A stretch of 64,000 bases of DNA. It comes from Bradyrhizobium oligotrophicum S58 (GTDB lineage Bacteria > Pseudomonadota > Alphaproteobacteria > Rhizobiales > Xanthobacteraceae). This document shows, in pieces, positions 44,201-52,466 of the stretch (position 1 is the first letter of the stretch; each line of letters starts with the position of its first letter). The notes under the pieces were generated by a model. The model was not told the origin of the DNA and ran no database searches. It was given only the letters and a program-made list of their open reading frames with translations. Where the stretch lies: positions 868,001-932,000 of the forward strand of contig NC_020453.1 of assembly GCF_000344805.1 (NCBI RefSeq). The letters are read 5' to 3'. Position numbers and translations under genes: made by a program.

Positions 44201-44517
44201 CTCGCGCCGCTCGATGCCGGACCGGTGATGAGCTGGAGGAGCTGGAGGACGAAACGCAGCGCCGCTTCGGTACGCTGCCGCCGGCGGCCAGCAACTTTTT
44301 CGCAATTGCCAAGCTCAGGACGAGTTCCAGGGAGCGCGGGATCATGCGTCTCGACGTGGGGCCGGAAGCGATTGCGGCAATGCTGCTGCCGGGACGGATC
44401 CGGAGGTCGTGCTCACGGTTGTTGCAGCGCGATGGTAATCGCGTCACCTATGCCGAGCGGAGCAGCGCGCCTGCCTTGCAAAGAATCGAACAGTTTTTGG
44501 ATCTGTTGGACCAATAG
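41248..44517 (+). CDS. Mfd-like transcription-repair coupling helicase (accessory paralogue)
   Basis: 1089 residues from a TTG at 41248, close to the 1148 of E. coli Mfd. Order of parts: a Lys-rich leader, a UvrB-homology region (VYPRLNTLPFDVLEPSRDIA, RREWDQ), a CarD-like RNA-polymerase-interaction domain (DLPELGSVVVHLQRGLARLG), then a RecG/Mfd-type motor. Walker A is GDVGFGKTEVALRA (about residue 592), the DExx box is VDEEQHFG (about 694), then MSATPIPRTLAAGL, ATNIVESGLDIPRANT and QLRGRVGRGG. A C-terminal TRCF domain follows (ISELLPSDYVQSEAVRLEIY). It should push stalled RNA polymerase or move on duplex DNA. The chromosomal mfd is expected elsewhere, so this is probably an island-borne second copy. 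Confidence 0.87.
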   Translation: MPSALRTSRSSVQRKATSPKQSAAPKKLAPRKKMLGAPKKAAVARFAVSSASPLGLLALHLVVQWQESGRGGLVFLAENERRAERLASIIQALKPTCDVLVYPRLNTLPFDVLEPSRDIAGRRSSALRRLAVAKKSILLITTAEAMMERLPLTAHWPRVGMLLRIGDAYSEQHLEARFESLGYDLDDSPDYPGGALFHGNTFEIFPAGALAPYRVEHAGARIRRIASFKPQDQEVISEVKELQIDPMSERLALKERARNRSDLFEYCARAKWIADADVPKHADTWLSTIEDAAPRAERDRAYVSRREWDQAAKRIALLSPTAPYRSTPEFFKEATPRKALRAFIEEARRGDARLVFAAAVESDLRLMAAMSGVKAEPADDWAQAIARGRRDAALLAGFDAGFVIPGRKPIVVITASDVLGSRAHQPQPANWAWSPGFDAVDLPELGSVVVHLQRGLARLGGLRSMGTAGVSAREMVRLVFAGNDAVLVPLAELALTWPYAAELGDTSLDKADGSSWRPRRAAAETEIHVVAKELAKQRSQRRRRPAPKLVPRPASYEQFVARFPYFTTPDQAQAIREVLDDLASGHPMDRIVCGDVGFGKTEVALRAAAATVLAGKQVAIVVPTTVLARQHVETFRKRFAALGIEVGNLSRVASTAEARKVRDGLKSGELKVVVGTLSLASKEIKFADLGLVIVDEEQHFGAADKTMLSGLNKNGHRLWMSATPIPRTLAAGLTGLRDLSVIATPPVHRVPVVTKVAPLSDIAIAAALVREHRRNGQSFVVCPRIQDLDPMLTRIHTQAPELRIISLHGKLSAEEIDERLMAFVEGEADVLLATNIVESGLDIPRANTIVVCWPERFGLAQLHQLRGRVGRGGIRAFAHFLTDGSSGRSEKRLSVLEELNRPGAGFAISARDLDLRGGGDMLSDRQSGHVQVFGPTLYGHLLTLALEGDRDGMSALWIPELNLPISELLPSDYVQSEAVRLEIYARAARCRTGDELEELEDETQRRFGTLPPAASNFFAIAKLRTSSRERGIMRLDVGPEAIAAMLLPGRIRRSCSRLLQRDGNRVTYAERSSAPALQRIEQFLDLLDQ

Positions 44518-44583
44518 CGGGTGGCACTAGGGCAACTTTCTGATGTTCGGCATTGAAGCAAAACGTGCCCGACGCTCGTCTCG

Positions 44584-44796
44584 TCACCAGACGGAACCAT
44601 GCCGGGCGAACACCGCCGCAAGCGCTGTTCCGAGCACTGAAAGAAACCCCCACCAGCGAACAGGGCGCTGACCGGCGACGTCGATAGAACGAAGATAAAG
44701 ATACGCCCCGAGCAGCGGTCCGTAGTTTCGCCGGAAGTCGCCGTTCAGTTTCGAAATATGAACAAGGTCGGACTTCGGACCTGTGCGTTCAGCCAT
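44584..44796 (-). CDS. Small single-span membrane protein
   Basis: 70 residues from ATG 44796 with AGGGAGA upstream. The first 45 residues are polar; WWGFLSVLGTALAAVFA is a likely membrane helix at the C-terminus. Not recognised. It lies between, and opposite to, the helicase and autotransporter genes. Confidence 0.55.
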   Translation of the reverse strand: MAERTGPKSDLVHISKLNGDFRRNYGPLLGAYLYLRSIDVAGQRPVRWWGFLSVLGTALAAVFARHGSVW

Positions 44797-44835
44797 TGCT
44801 GTCTCCCTGAGTTGAGTCAGCACCCTATGAACCAC

Positions 44836-45292
44836 TGATTTGCCCGACGGCGCAAGACAAAATTCGGCTTTTTCGAAATCGACCCGGCGCGGGCAGAGGG
44901 GTAGGGGCGCCGTTTCAGGCAGGAGGGACGGGCCTTGGTATGGAGGTCGTCAGCTATGTCCGATACGCGAGATTGGAGAAATCGTCCCCGTGCGGGCGCT
45001 CTTGCGTGGCAGTGGTCTTAGTTCGAGACCGGGCGGGAGTGGGATGGCTCGGCTCTCATCGCTTGGGCAGAATGAGAATGACGCCAGCGCTTGCGCTATG
45101 GCTTGGCTTCTCTGGCGGGCTTTTTTGTTCTGCCGTCGCCACGAGGTGCGGCGTATCGTATGCATGACGGACCGCGATCAAAGGGGGGCTCGCTATGGAC
45201 GGGCCCGCAGAGCAGCGCGGATTGTCGGAAACCTCCGGTAACATGATGACATGAACGGTAACCTCAGATAATTTGGTATCTGGGGGTGGTTC
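44836..45292. other. Intergenic region upstream of autotransporter
   Basis: 457 bp without a supported gene. Near the end, two CGGTAACnT blocks (45235, 45254) flank ATGATGACATGA and could be regulatory. No clear sigma-70 boxes were found. Confidence 0.4.
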
Positions 45293-45697
45293 ATGCGTCA
45301 GGTGTTGTCTCGCGTAACGATCGCGGTCGCGTTGGGTTGCTGTGCAGCGTTTCCGGCTTTGGCGACAGATCTTTGGCAGTTCGATTTTACGTCCTCGCGC
45401 GGCGGCGGACAATTTCTGGTCAATCCGGCCAATTTCGTCATTCCGGTATCCGCTCGCTCGCCGTCCACGTTCAACGTGGTCGGGGCGAATATCACGATCA
45501 ATGCCGGAGGCGTGCTAGGTACCGCCCAGTACACCTTGGGGAGCCTGTCTGGGACGAACTGTACGCCGGCGGAATGCCGGGTGAATTTTTCCGTTCCGGA
45601 CGTGGTTCCCGGGTTTGGCACTTACGACGTGTTGTTGCAGCTCAACTTCGAGCGGATTTGGGTGAATTGGTCGACGCCCAGTCAGCAACAGGTTTAG
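45293..45697 (+). CDS. Autotransporter N-terminal part with signal peptide, ends at in-frame TAG
   Basis: 134 residues starting MRQVLSRVTIAVALGCCAAF, a Sec signal cut after PALA. The rest is beta-rich (FVIPVSARSPSTFNVVGANI). TCTGGGGGTGG precedes the ATG. The TAG at 45695-45697 is immediately followed, in the same frame, by the large passenger/barrel frame, so the two are most likely one ancestral gene with a nonsense mutation, or one that relies on readthrough. Without this part the downstream protein lacks an export signal. Confidence 0.7.
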   Translation: MRQVLSRVTIAVALGCCAAFPALATDLWQFDFTSSRGGGQFLVNPANFVIPVSARSPSTFNVVGANITINAGGVLGTAQYTLGSLSGTNCTPAECRVNFSVPDVVPGFGTYDVLLQLNFERIWVNWSTPSQQQV

Positions 45698-48631
45698 ATG
45701 TGGCTGAGCACCAATCCTACGGCATCGTTCAACTGGAATGATGTCGCTACGGCCACTCGGACGGTGGTTTCCGTCGCGCCCGGATGGCTTGCCACGCCGA
45801 CTAACTCCGATTTGAACACGGCAGCGAATTGGACTGTCGGATCGGTACCCCTTGCGACAGAAGTCGCCCGGTTCGGCGCCTCGACCGCGACCGCCATCGA
45901 CATCACGCAGTCAACGCAGGTGGCCGGCTTGAGCTTTCTGAGCGGCGCGCCGGGTTACATATTCAATGTGACCGCTAACTCCGGCGGTGCCGCTTCGCTG
46001 GTGATCAGTGGTACGGGAATTGACGATCAGTCCGGCAATCGCCCGAGCTTCATGGTGTCCGGTGTCACCGGCAATCTCGGTACGCTCCAGTTTGCCAACT
46101 CGGCGACGGCGGGTGACGCGGTCATCACCACGGGCGCCTTTGGAGTCACGCGCTTTACCGACACCAGCAGTGGCGGCACCGCTCAGCTCGTGACCAATCT
46201 CGGCGGCTCTGTCGACATCTCTGGGCTGACATCCAGCGGGATAAGTGTTGGATCGATTGCTGGCGCCGGCAACTTTGTTCTCGGCTCGAAAACCCTCACC
46301 GCCGGACTGTCGAATACCGACACCGAGGTTTCGGGTGTCATATCGGGGGCCGGTGGCAGTCTGACGAAGGTTGGAAGCGGCGCGCTGATCCTGTCGGGCA
46401 ACAACACCTATTCAGGAGGGACCCAGCTGAACGCCGGCTCTTTGGTCATTGCCAACAACAACGCCTTGGGCAGCGGCACGCTCAATATGGCGAACGGAAC
46501 GAGCCTCTCTTTCGCGAACGCGGCCGACTTTGCAATCGGCAATGCGATTCAGCTCACAGGGAGCGGACATTTTGCGGCGCCGGCAGGCACGACGCAGACC
46601 ATCCAGGGGGCGATCTCGGATGGAGGTTCTGCTGGAACGGTGGTGTTCGACGGCGTCGGAACGATGGTGCTGGCTGCTGCCAACGCCTACACCGGGGGAA
46701 CGGTTGTCAACGCGGGGACCTTGCGGCTTTCGGGCAGCGGTACGCTCGGTGCGGCTAGTGGATCAACGACGGTCGCAGGCGGAATCCTCGACCTTGGCGG
46801 AACCACTCAGACGCAAAATGGAGGTGTCTTCCTGACGGGTGGGGCGGTCAGAAATGGTGTGATCGCATCCAATACAGACTTTGTTGTTCAATCCGGCATT
46901 GCAAACCTCGATCTCAGCGGTGCCGGCGGTCTCACGAAAACGGGCTCGGGTACGTTCGTCCTCGCAGGGACGGCCGGCTACACCGGAGCAACGAATATCA
47001 ACGGCGGCGTTTTCCAGGTGGACGGCGCGCTCACCGGGACGTCGGCAGTCAACCTGAATTCCGGGATGATAACCGGCACCGGGACAATTGATCCCCTGAC
47101 GGTCAGCATCAATAGTGGCACCGTCCTCGCGCCCGGAAACGGTACAGCCGGGAGTTCGATGGCGATCGCGGGGAATCTCGCATTTCAATCTGGCGCGATC
47201 TATCTCATTCAGCTCAATCCGACAGCCTCGAGTTTCGCCAGTATCAGCGGCACGATGACGGCGGTCGAGGCAATCTTTGCTGCGGGCAGCTACGTCGCCA
47301 AGCGCTATACGATCTTGACCGCCGGTGGCGGCGTCAGCGGGACGTTTGCCTCCTTGGCGAATACCAATCTCCCGGCTGGTTTCAAATCCGCCCTCAGCTA
47401 TGACGCAAATGCTGCTTATCTCGACCTATCGCTTGATTTCGTTCCGGCAAGCGCGCCGAACTACGGTGGCGGCCTGTCCGCGAACCAGCGGAATGTTGCC
47501 AACGCACTGACGCGGTTCTTCGATACGACCGGCAGTATTCCGCTCGTGTTTGGCACACTTTCGCCTTCGGGACTGACCCAAGTATCGGGAGAGCTCGCGT
47601 CAGCTCCGCAGCAGGCGACGTTCAATGCGATGGGGCAGTTTGTCAGCCTGCTCGGGGATCACGGTCAGGCCGGGCGCGACGGCGTTGGCGAAGTTGCCCC
47701 GCTGGCCTATGCCGAGGCTGGCAGGACACCGAGCCGGCCGGCGGGGAACGCGTTTGCGTCGATGAGCAGGCAGCCAGAATCGCTCGAGCCGCGCTGGAGT
47801 GTTTGGATTGACGGATTTGGCGGGTCGCAGTCGACGGATGGAAGCGCCGGAGCCGGTTCAACTCACTCCACCAGCCGCATCTACGGCACTGCGGTCGGGG
47901 CAGACTATTTGTTGACGCCGGCCACGGTCGCGGGATTTGCTCTCGCGGGTGGCGGCACAGGTTTTAGTGTCAACGCTCTCGGAACAGGGAGATCTGATCT
48001 GTTTCAGGCGGGCGCCTATGTTCGACACGTCCAAGGGCCGGCCTATCTGAGCGCAGCCTTGGCTTACGGTTGGCAGGATGTAACGACAGATCGCACCATA
48101 GCCGGTGTCGATCGGTTGAAGGCGTCGTTCAAAGCGAACGCCTATTCCGGACGCGTTGAAGCCGACTATCGCCTGTCGGTGCCCTTGATCCGCAATTTCA
48201 GTCTGACGCCCTATGCAGCAGGCCAGGCCGCCCATCTTGATCTGCCCGAATACGCAGAGCAGTCGGTCGCTGGCGCCTCGGTATTCGCCCTGAGCTATTC
48301 CGCCAAGAGGGTGACAGATTATCGGGCCGAAATAGGACTTCGGACCGGCTTGTCCTTGGGGGACAAGGATGGCGTGCTCAACTGGCGAGGCCGTATCGCG
48401 TGGGCTCATGATTTCAACTCGGACCACAGCATCGCTGCAACTTTCCAATCTCTGCCAGGGGCAAGCTTTACCGTCAGCGGCGCGCAGCCGGCGCCGGACG
48501 CTGCGTTGACCACTCTGAGTCTCGAACGACATTGGAGCGATGGCTGGTCCGCGGCTGCCACCCTCGATGGAGAGTTTTCGAGCACCACACGTTCCTATTC
48601 CGGTAGAGCCTCCATGCGCTATGTCTGGTGA
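45698..48631 (+). CDS. Autotransporter passenger and beta-barrel domain
   Basis: 977 residues, in the same frame as the preceding signal-peptide piece. The passenger is a beta-helix with autotransporter-associated (PATR) repeats: GSGALILSGNNTYSGGTQLN, GVGTMVLAAANAYTGGTVVN and GSGTFVLAGTAGYTGATNIN. The last 280 residues form the outer-membrane barrel (WSVWIDGFGGSQSTDG to the terminal aromatic SGRASMRYVW). Type V secretion would place the passenger on the cell surface, in adhesion or aggregation. Its ATG directly follows a TAG and has no ribosome-binding site of its own, so independent translation is doubtful. Confidence 0.85.
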   Translation: MWLSTNPTASFNWNDVATATRTVVSVAPGWLATPTNSDLNTAANWTVGSVPLATEVARFGASTATAIDITQSTQVAGLSFLSGAPGYIFNVTANSGGAASLVISGTGIDDQSGNRPSFMVSGVTGNLGTLQFANSATAGDAVITTGAFGVTRFTDTSSGGTAQLVTNLGGSVDISGLTSSGISVGSIAGAGNFVLGSKTLTAGLSNTDTEVSGVISGAGGSLTKVGSGALILSGNNTYSGGTQLNAGSLVIANNNALGSGTLNMANGTSLSFANAADFAIGNAIQLTGSGHFAAPAGTTQTIQGAISDGGSAGTVVFDGVGTMVLAAANAYTGGTVVNAGTLRLSGSGTLGAASGSTTVAGGILDLGGTTQTQNGGVFLTGGAVRNGVIASNTDFVVQSGIANLDLSGAGGLTKTGSGTFVLAGTAGYTGATNINGGVFQVDGALTGTSAVNLNSGMITGTGTIDPLTVSINSGTVLAPGNGTAGSSMAIAGNLAFQSGAIYLIQLNPTASSFASISGTMTAVEAIFAAGSYVAKRYTILTAGGGVSGTFASLANTNLPAGFKSALSYDANAAYLDLSLDFVPASAPNYGGGLSANQRNVANALTRFFDTTGSIPLVFGTLSPSGLTQVSGELASAPQQATFNAMGQFVSLLGDHGQAGRDGVGEVAPLAYAEAGRTPSRPAGNAFASMSRQPESLEPRWSVWIDGFGGSQSTDGSAGAGSTHSTSRIYGTAVGADYLLTPATVAGFALAGGGTGFSVNALGTGRSDLFQAGAYVRHVQGPAYLSAALAYGWQDVTTDRTIAGVDRLKASFKANAYSGRVEADYRLSVPLIRNFSLTPYAAGQAAHLDLPEYAEQSVAGASVFALSYSAKRVTDYRAEIGLRTGLSLGDKDGVLNWRGRIAWAHDFNSDHSIAATFQSLPGASFTVSGAQPAPDAALTTLSLERHWSDGWSAAATLDGEFSSTTRSYSGRASMRYVW

Positions 48632-48997
48632 CCGCGATATCGCAAGAATCGATGAGAATCATCACGAGCGGCGAGATCATCGGGAACGAGTGGGACAGAT
48701 TTATAGTCCCTGCGGAAGCTCACGATCCTTCGATAGAGGTGGTGTATGGCTCGCCTCGGGATGAAGATCCGGCGCGCCTTGAAACCATTCCAACGCAGAC
48801 CCGCAATGAGTCCAGCGATCAGGAGGAAGGCTCATTGGCGATGACGCCGAATGGCTCAAGCGGGCACTCACTTGACAAATCGGGGTAGAAAAGAACAAAA
48901 ATAGAACGGGGTGGCGGTAACGTCAAGAGAGCCCAATGCTCCACCTTCGGAAAGAAGGCTCAAGGGCCGCACCTCGCTACGCTGCGCAACAGAAGGC

Positions 48998-51178
48998 ATG
49001 AAAAGAGCGCCCCGGATGAAGCCGCAAGTCCTTCCTGTCTATTACTATCTCGATCATTTCACGGAGATGCTCAGCTTCGTGAAGAAGACTTACGGTGCTG
49101 TCCTGACCCCGGAGCACCATGTCTTCATCGAGCAATTTGATGGTCTTCCCAGGGATGCACAATGCCTTCTTGTCCGCATGGTCAATCGGCGGGGAGCGAT
49201 CTTCAATCGCACGCTCTTCAAATATCCAGAGATTGCAGATGTTGAAGCCGCGGCTCAGCATCTGCTTGCGAGCGCCCATGCTCGTGTTCTGCAGGTCGAC
49301 GATTACGCCGCTTTCGTAACATGCTTGCCCAAAGACACCCTTGTGACGGCGGCGCATGCATCTGGAAGGTCCGATATTCGTAAATCCTGGTCGAAGCCCA
49401 AGCTCGTCGAATACTTCCTCGCCAATGTTCCTTTCGAGGTTGCCGTCCAGCATTGTGGCGGGAAAAACTTCATCGCGCTTCGCAACACGCGGCCCATCGA
49501 ATTTCTGCTCTATCTCTATTTTGGCAAGACCGAACGGGACCTTAAGACGTTTGCGCTGCGCGATCTCGGCATCATGCGCACCAACAATGAGACCTCTTTC
49601 AGTGCGCGCTTTGCGGATCGCGATGAAGCCCTTGCCTGTTTTCACTATAGTAGTCTGCTCGACCGACTCGAAGCCAAGGCTGAGGGGATCTATCGCCAGG
49701 GGTTGGTCGACCTGCTCGGGGGACCGCCAGGCCCGACAGATTACGCTCAGAACCTGAGAAGCCGCGCGGCCTTCAAGCTCGGCCAGTTCTTCGAGAAGGC
49801 AGCGGGTGATACTGCGCTCGCACTTCAACTTTATCGCGCCGGTTCGTCCCCCGAATGCCGCGAGCGCCTCGTGCGCCTTCAGTACGGCCTCGGCGCGATA
49901 GGTGAATCTGAAGTGCTCCTGCGCCAGATCATTGATGATCCCGCAAGCGACGAAGAGCATCTTTTTGCGGTTGACTTCTATGCGCGCAAGTTTGGCGGTC
50001 AACGAACGGGGCTTTGCACCGAACTCCTGCGCTCGGGGCGCGTCGTCGCGGTCGACGACACGCATCGGGGCAATCCAGAAGCCGGTGTCGCTGGGGTCAT
50101 GCGCCGTCAAGGCGCTCAGGTGTACTTTGCCGAGAACACGTTGTGGCACACCCTGTTCGGCCTTCTGTTCTGGGATGAGCTGTTCGAATCCAGCCAAATG
50201 CACAGCGGCTTCGACTGGGTTCCGCAATGTCTCAAGGATCGCACGTTCATCCGGATGTTCAAGGCCCAGGTTGACGTGAAGCTCAAGGCCGTCCGATCGG
50301 GTGATGCCCTTCCGCTGATCTTGCGTGCACTTGCTGCGCGCTGGGGGCGGCCCAATGGCATCTTCGCCTGGGATCGCTTTCAGATCGAGGCTGTCCGTAC
50401 ACTTCTCGAATACGCCAGCCTTCAGGGCATTGCCGCGATCTTGCACGCGATGTGCGAGGATTTTCGCGCGATGCGCGACGGATTCCCTGATCTCATGCTG
50501 CTTCGCGATGGTGTGGTCTCATTCATGGAGATCAAGGCTGAGGGTGACGTCATCCGGCGCAACCAGCTCACACGCCTGCGGCAACTGCAAGCAGCCGGGC
50601 TCCAGGCCGGGATCTGCAGGGTCGAGTTTTGCTTCGACCCGGGGCAGGATTACATCGTTGTCGATATCGAGACGACCGGGAGCTGGGCTTCCCGCGACCG
50701 CATTACAGAGATCGGCGCGGTCAAGATCCGCAATCATCAGGTCGTCGACGAGTGGCACTCGCTGCTCAATCCGCAACGTCCAATTCCGGCAAATATCATG
50801 CGGCTCACAGGCATCACGAACGAGATGGTTCGCGACGCGCCGGTTTTCGCGTCTGTTGCAGACAGCTTTCTCGAATTCATGGGTGACGGCATTTTCGTCG
50901 CCCACAACGTCAATTTCGACTACGGCTTCATCGGTTACGAGTTCAGTCGCCTCGACCGAAAGTTCCGCTACCCGAAGCTTTGCACCTGCGCCGGAATGCG
51001 GCGGCGCTATCCCGGCCATAAGTCGTATGGGCTCGGAAATCTGTGCCAGATCTATAACATCGAACTCGAGAGCCATCATCGCGCACTCTGCGATGCGAAG
51101 GCTGCCGGCCAGCTGCTCAATCTGATCAACAGGAAGCGAGAAAGTGAGGGCCCGCTGGCGGAGGAAGAGGCCGCTTGA
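48998..51178 (+). CDS. FAN1-like VRR-NUC nuclease fused to DnaQ-type 3'-5' exonuclease
   Basis: 726 residues from ATG 48998; an upstream GTG at 48911 and an ATG at 49016 are alternatives. Residues about 1-480 match the FAN1 helical/TPR-like and SAP-like regions (KSWSKPKLVEYFLANVPFEV). The VRR-NUC site reads FPDLMLLRDGVVSFMEIKAE (about 493-512; Asp and Glu-x-Lys), the structure-specific 5' flap/crosslink nuclease core. Residues about 550 to the end are a DEDDh exonuclease: VDIETTGSWA, AHNVNFDYGF, HHRALCDAKAAGQLL. One chain could thus cut and then trim DNA. It belongs to repair or defence, along with the island's Mfd-like gene. Confidence 0.87.
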   Translation: MKRAPRMKPQVLPVYYYLDHFTEMLSFVKKTYGAVLTPEHHVFIEQFDGLPRDAQCLLVRMVNRRGAIFNRTLFKYPEIADVEAAAQHLLASAHARVLQVDDYAAFVTCLPKDTLVTAAHASGRSDIRKSWSKPKLVEYFLANVPFEVAVQHCGGKNFIALRNTRPIEFLLYLYFGKTERDLKTFALRDLGIMRTNNETSFSARFADRDEALACFHYSSLLDRLEAKAEGIYRQGLVDLLGGPPGPTDYAQNLRSRAAFKLGQFFEKAAGDTALALQLYRAGSSPECRERLVRLQYGLGAIGESEVLLRQIIDDPASDEEHLFAVDFYARKFGGQRTGLCTELLRSGRVVAVDDTHRGNPEAGVAGVMRRQGAQVYFAENTLWHTLFGLLFWDELFESSQMHSGFDWVPQCLKDRTFIRMFKAQVDVKLKAVRSGDALPLILRALAARWGRPNGIFAWDRFQIEAVRTLLEYASLQGIAAILHAMCEDFRAMRDGFPDLMLLRDGVVSFMEIKAEGDVIRRNQLTRLRQLQAAGLQAGICRVEFCFDPGQDYIVVDIETTGSWASRDRITEIGAVKIRNHQVVDEWHSLLNPQRPIPANIMRLTGITNEMVRDAPVFASVADSFLEFMGDGIFVAHNVNFDYGFIGYEFSRLDRKFRYPKLCTCAGMRRRYPGHKSYGLGNLCQIYNIELESHHRALCDAKAAGQLLNLINRKRESEGPLAEEEAA

Positions 51179-51399
51179 GAAGCGGTGTTATCCGCGACGG
51201 AGCAGTACACGCGTACGGCTCATCATTCGGGTAGACCTCAAGCGGCGGCGTCCTCTCCGGAACAGCTTCGGAGCGAGTTCATGAGCCGTACGCTCCGGAC
51301 GGGCGTGAAGCTCGTTGAGAGCAAGAGTGCAGGCCTGTTCGGCCGTGACGGGTTGAAAGCGGTGAGAGAGTTCCGCCGCACCCGCCGCGGAGATGCGCG

Positions 51400-52419
51400 A
51401 TGCAGAGGCGGAGAGATGGTGCGCGCGCCGGCGATGGCCGGGCGAGCCTCTATGAGGAGATCACGAGCAGAATCATTGGAGAGCTGGAGGCCGGCCGCGT
51501 GCCTTGGGTTCAGCCATGGGGGACGCAAGCGGCGAAAGCTCAGCTCGCCTTACCTTGGAATGCAGCAACCAGGCGGCCGTATTCCGGGATCAACGTCCTC
51601 ATCCTCTGGGACGCCGTGATCGAGCGGAGTTTTGCCGGCCAGGCTTGGTTGACATTCCGGCAGGCGCTGTCGCTTGGCGGCCATGTGCGCAAGGGTGAGC
51701 GCGGCACTACGGTCGTGTACGCCGATCGCTTCGTGCCATCGGATGAGTGGCAGCGAGCGCGCGAGACAGACGATGAGGCGCAGGCGATTCCGTTCTTGAA
51801 GCGGTTTACCGTTTTCAACACGGACCAGTGCGATGGCTTGCCGGAGGACGTCGCGACACCGGCGCCAGCGCCGGCCAGGGATGCCGTTGAACCCGTCGTC
51901 GACGCTCTGATTGCGGCCAGTGGTGTCGACTTCAGGGTCGGCGGTGACCGGGCGTTCTATGCTCCGGTAGAGGACTTCGTGCAGGTGCCGCCTCCTGCGG
52001 CCTTCTTCGAGCCGATCAACTGGCACCGCACGGCCTTGCACGAGCTCGCCCATGCGAGTGGTCATCCGTCGCGGCTGAACCGCGATCTCTCAGGTCGGTT
52101 CGGGAGCCGCAAATACGCATTCGAGGAGCTGATCGCAGAGGTCGCATCCGCCTTCAGCTGCGCCGCGCTCCGCATCGCGCCAACCGTGCGCCACGCAGAC
52201 TATATCGGCTTGTGGCTCGATGTCCTGCGCGAGGACAGTCGCGCCATCGTCCGGGCGGCGAGCCAGGCAAGCCGCGTGGCGGACTACCTCTTCGGCTTTG
52301 CGCCGGACGTTGTTGGTGTTGCCCGGCCGACCGCGCCGGGTCGCGCCGCCGCCCCAGCACAATGTGCTCAAGCAAACAGAGGAGAGGAAGAGGGCGAGAG
52401 GTGCTCTGCGATGGGGTGA
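51400..52419 (+). CDS. ArdC-like antirestriction protein (ssDNA-binding plus zincin domain)
   Basis: 339 residues. The N-terminal ArdC domain is clear: YEEITSRIIGELEAGRVPWV, WNAATRRPYSGINVLILWDA, and HVRKGERGTTVVYADRFVP. The C-terminal metallopeptidase-like domain has HELAHASGH (about residue 212) and the downstream Glu in FEELIAEVAS, a HExxH-type zinc site. Members protect incoming single-stranded DNA from host restriction during conjugation. It opens the plus-strand mobile-element module, 220 bp after the nuclease fusion. The last 25 residues may be low-complexity read-on. Confidence 0.9.
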   Translation: MQRRRDGARAGDGRASLYEEITSRIIGELEAGRVPWVQPWGTQAAKAQLALPWNAATRRPYSGINVLILWDAVIERSFAGQAWLTFRQALSLGGHVRKGERGTTVVYADRFVPSDEWQRARETDDEAQAIPFLKRFTVFNTDQCDGLPEDVATPAPAPARDAVEPVVDALIAASGVDFRVGGDRAFYAPVEDFVQVPPPAAFFEPINWHRTALHELAHASGHPSRLNRDLSGRFGSRKYAFEELIAEVASAFSCAALRIAPTVRHADYIGLWLDVLREDSRAIVRAASQASRVADYLFGFAPDVVGVARPTAPGRAAAPAQCAQANRGEEEGERCSAMG

Positions 52420-52466
52420 AGGCCTGAGAGAGAGGCTCCGGGCCGCCCGTCGTGGAGAAGCAAGGC

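Noticed and set aside
44940..45167. A 75-codon plus-strand frame with a hydrophobic end upstream of the autotransporter
   Set aside because: No ribosome-binding site and overlapping alternatives; not supportable as a gene.
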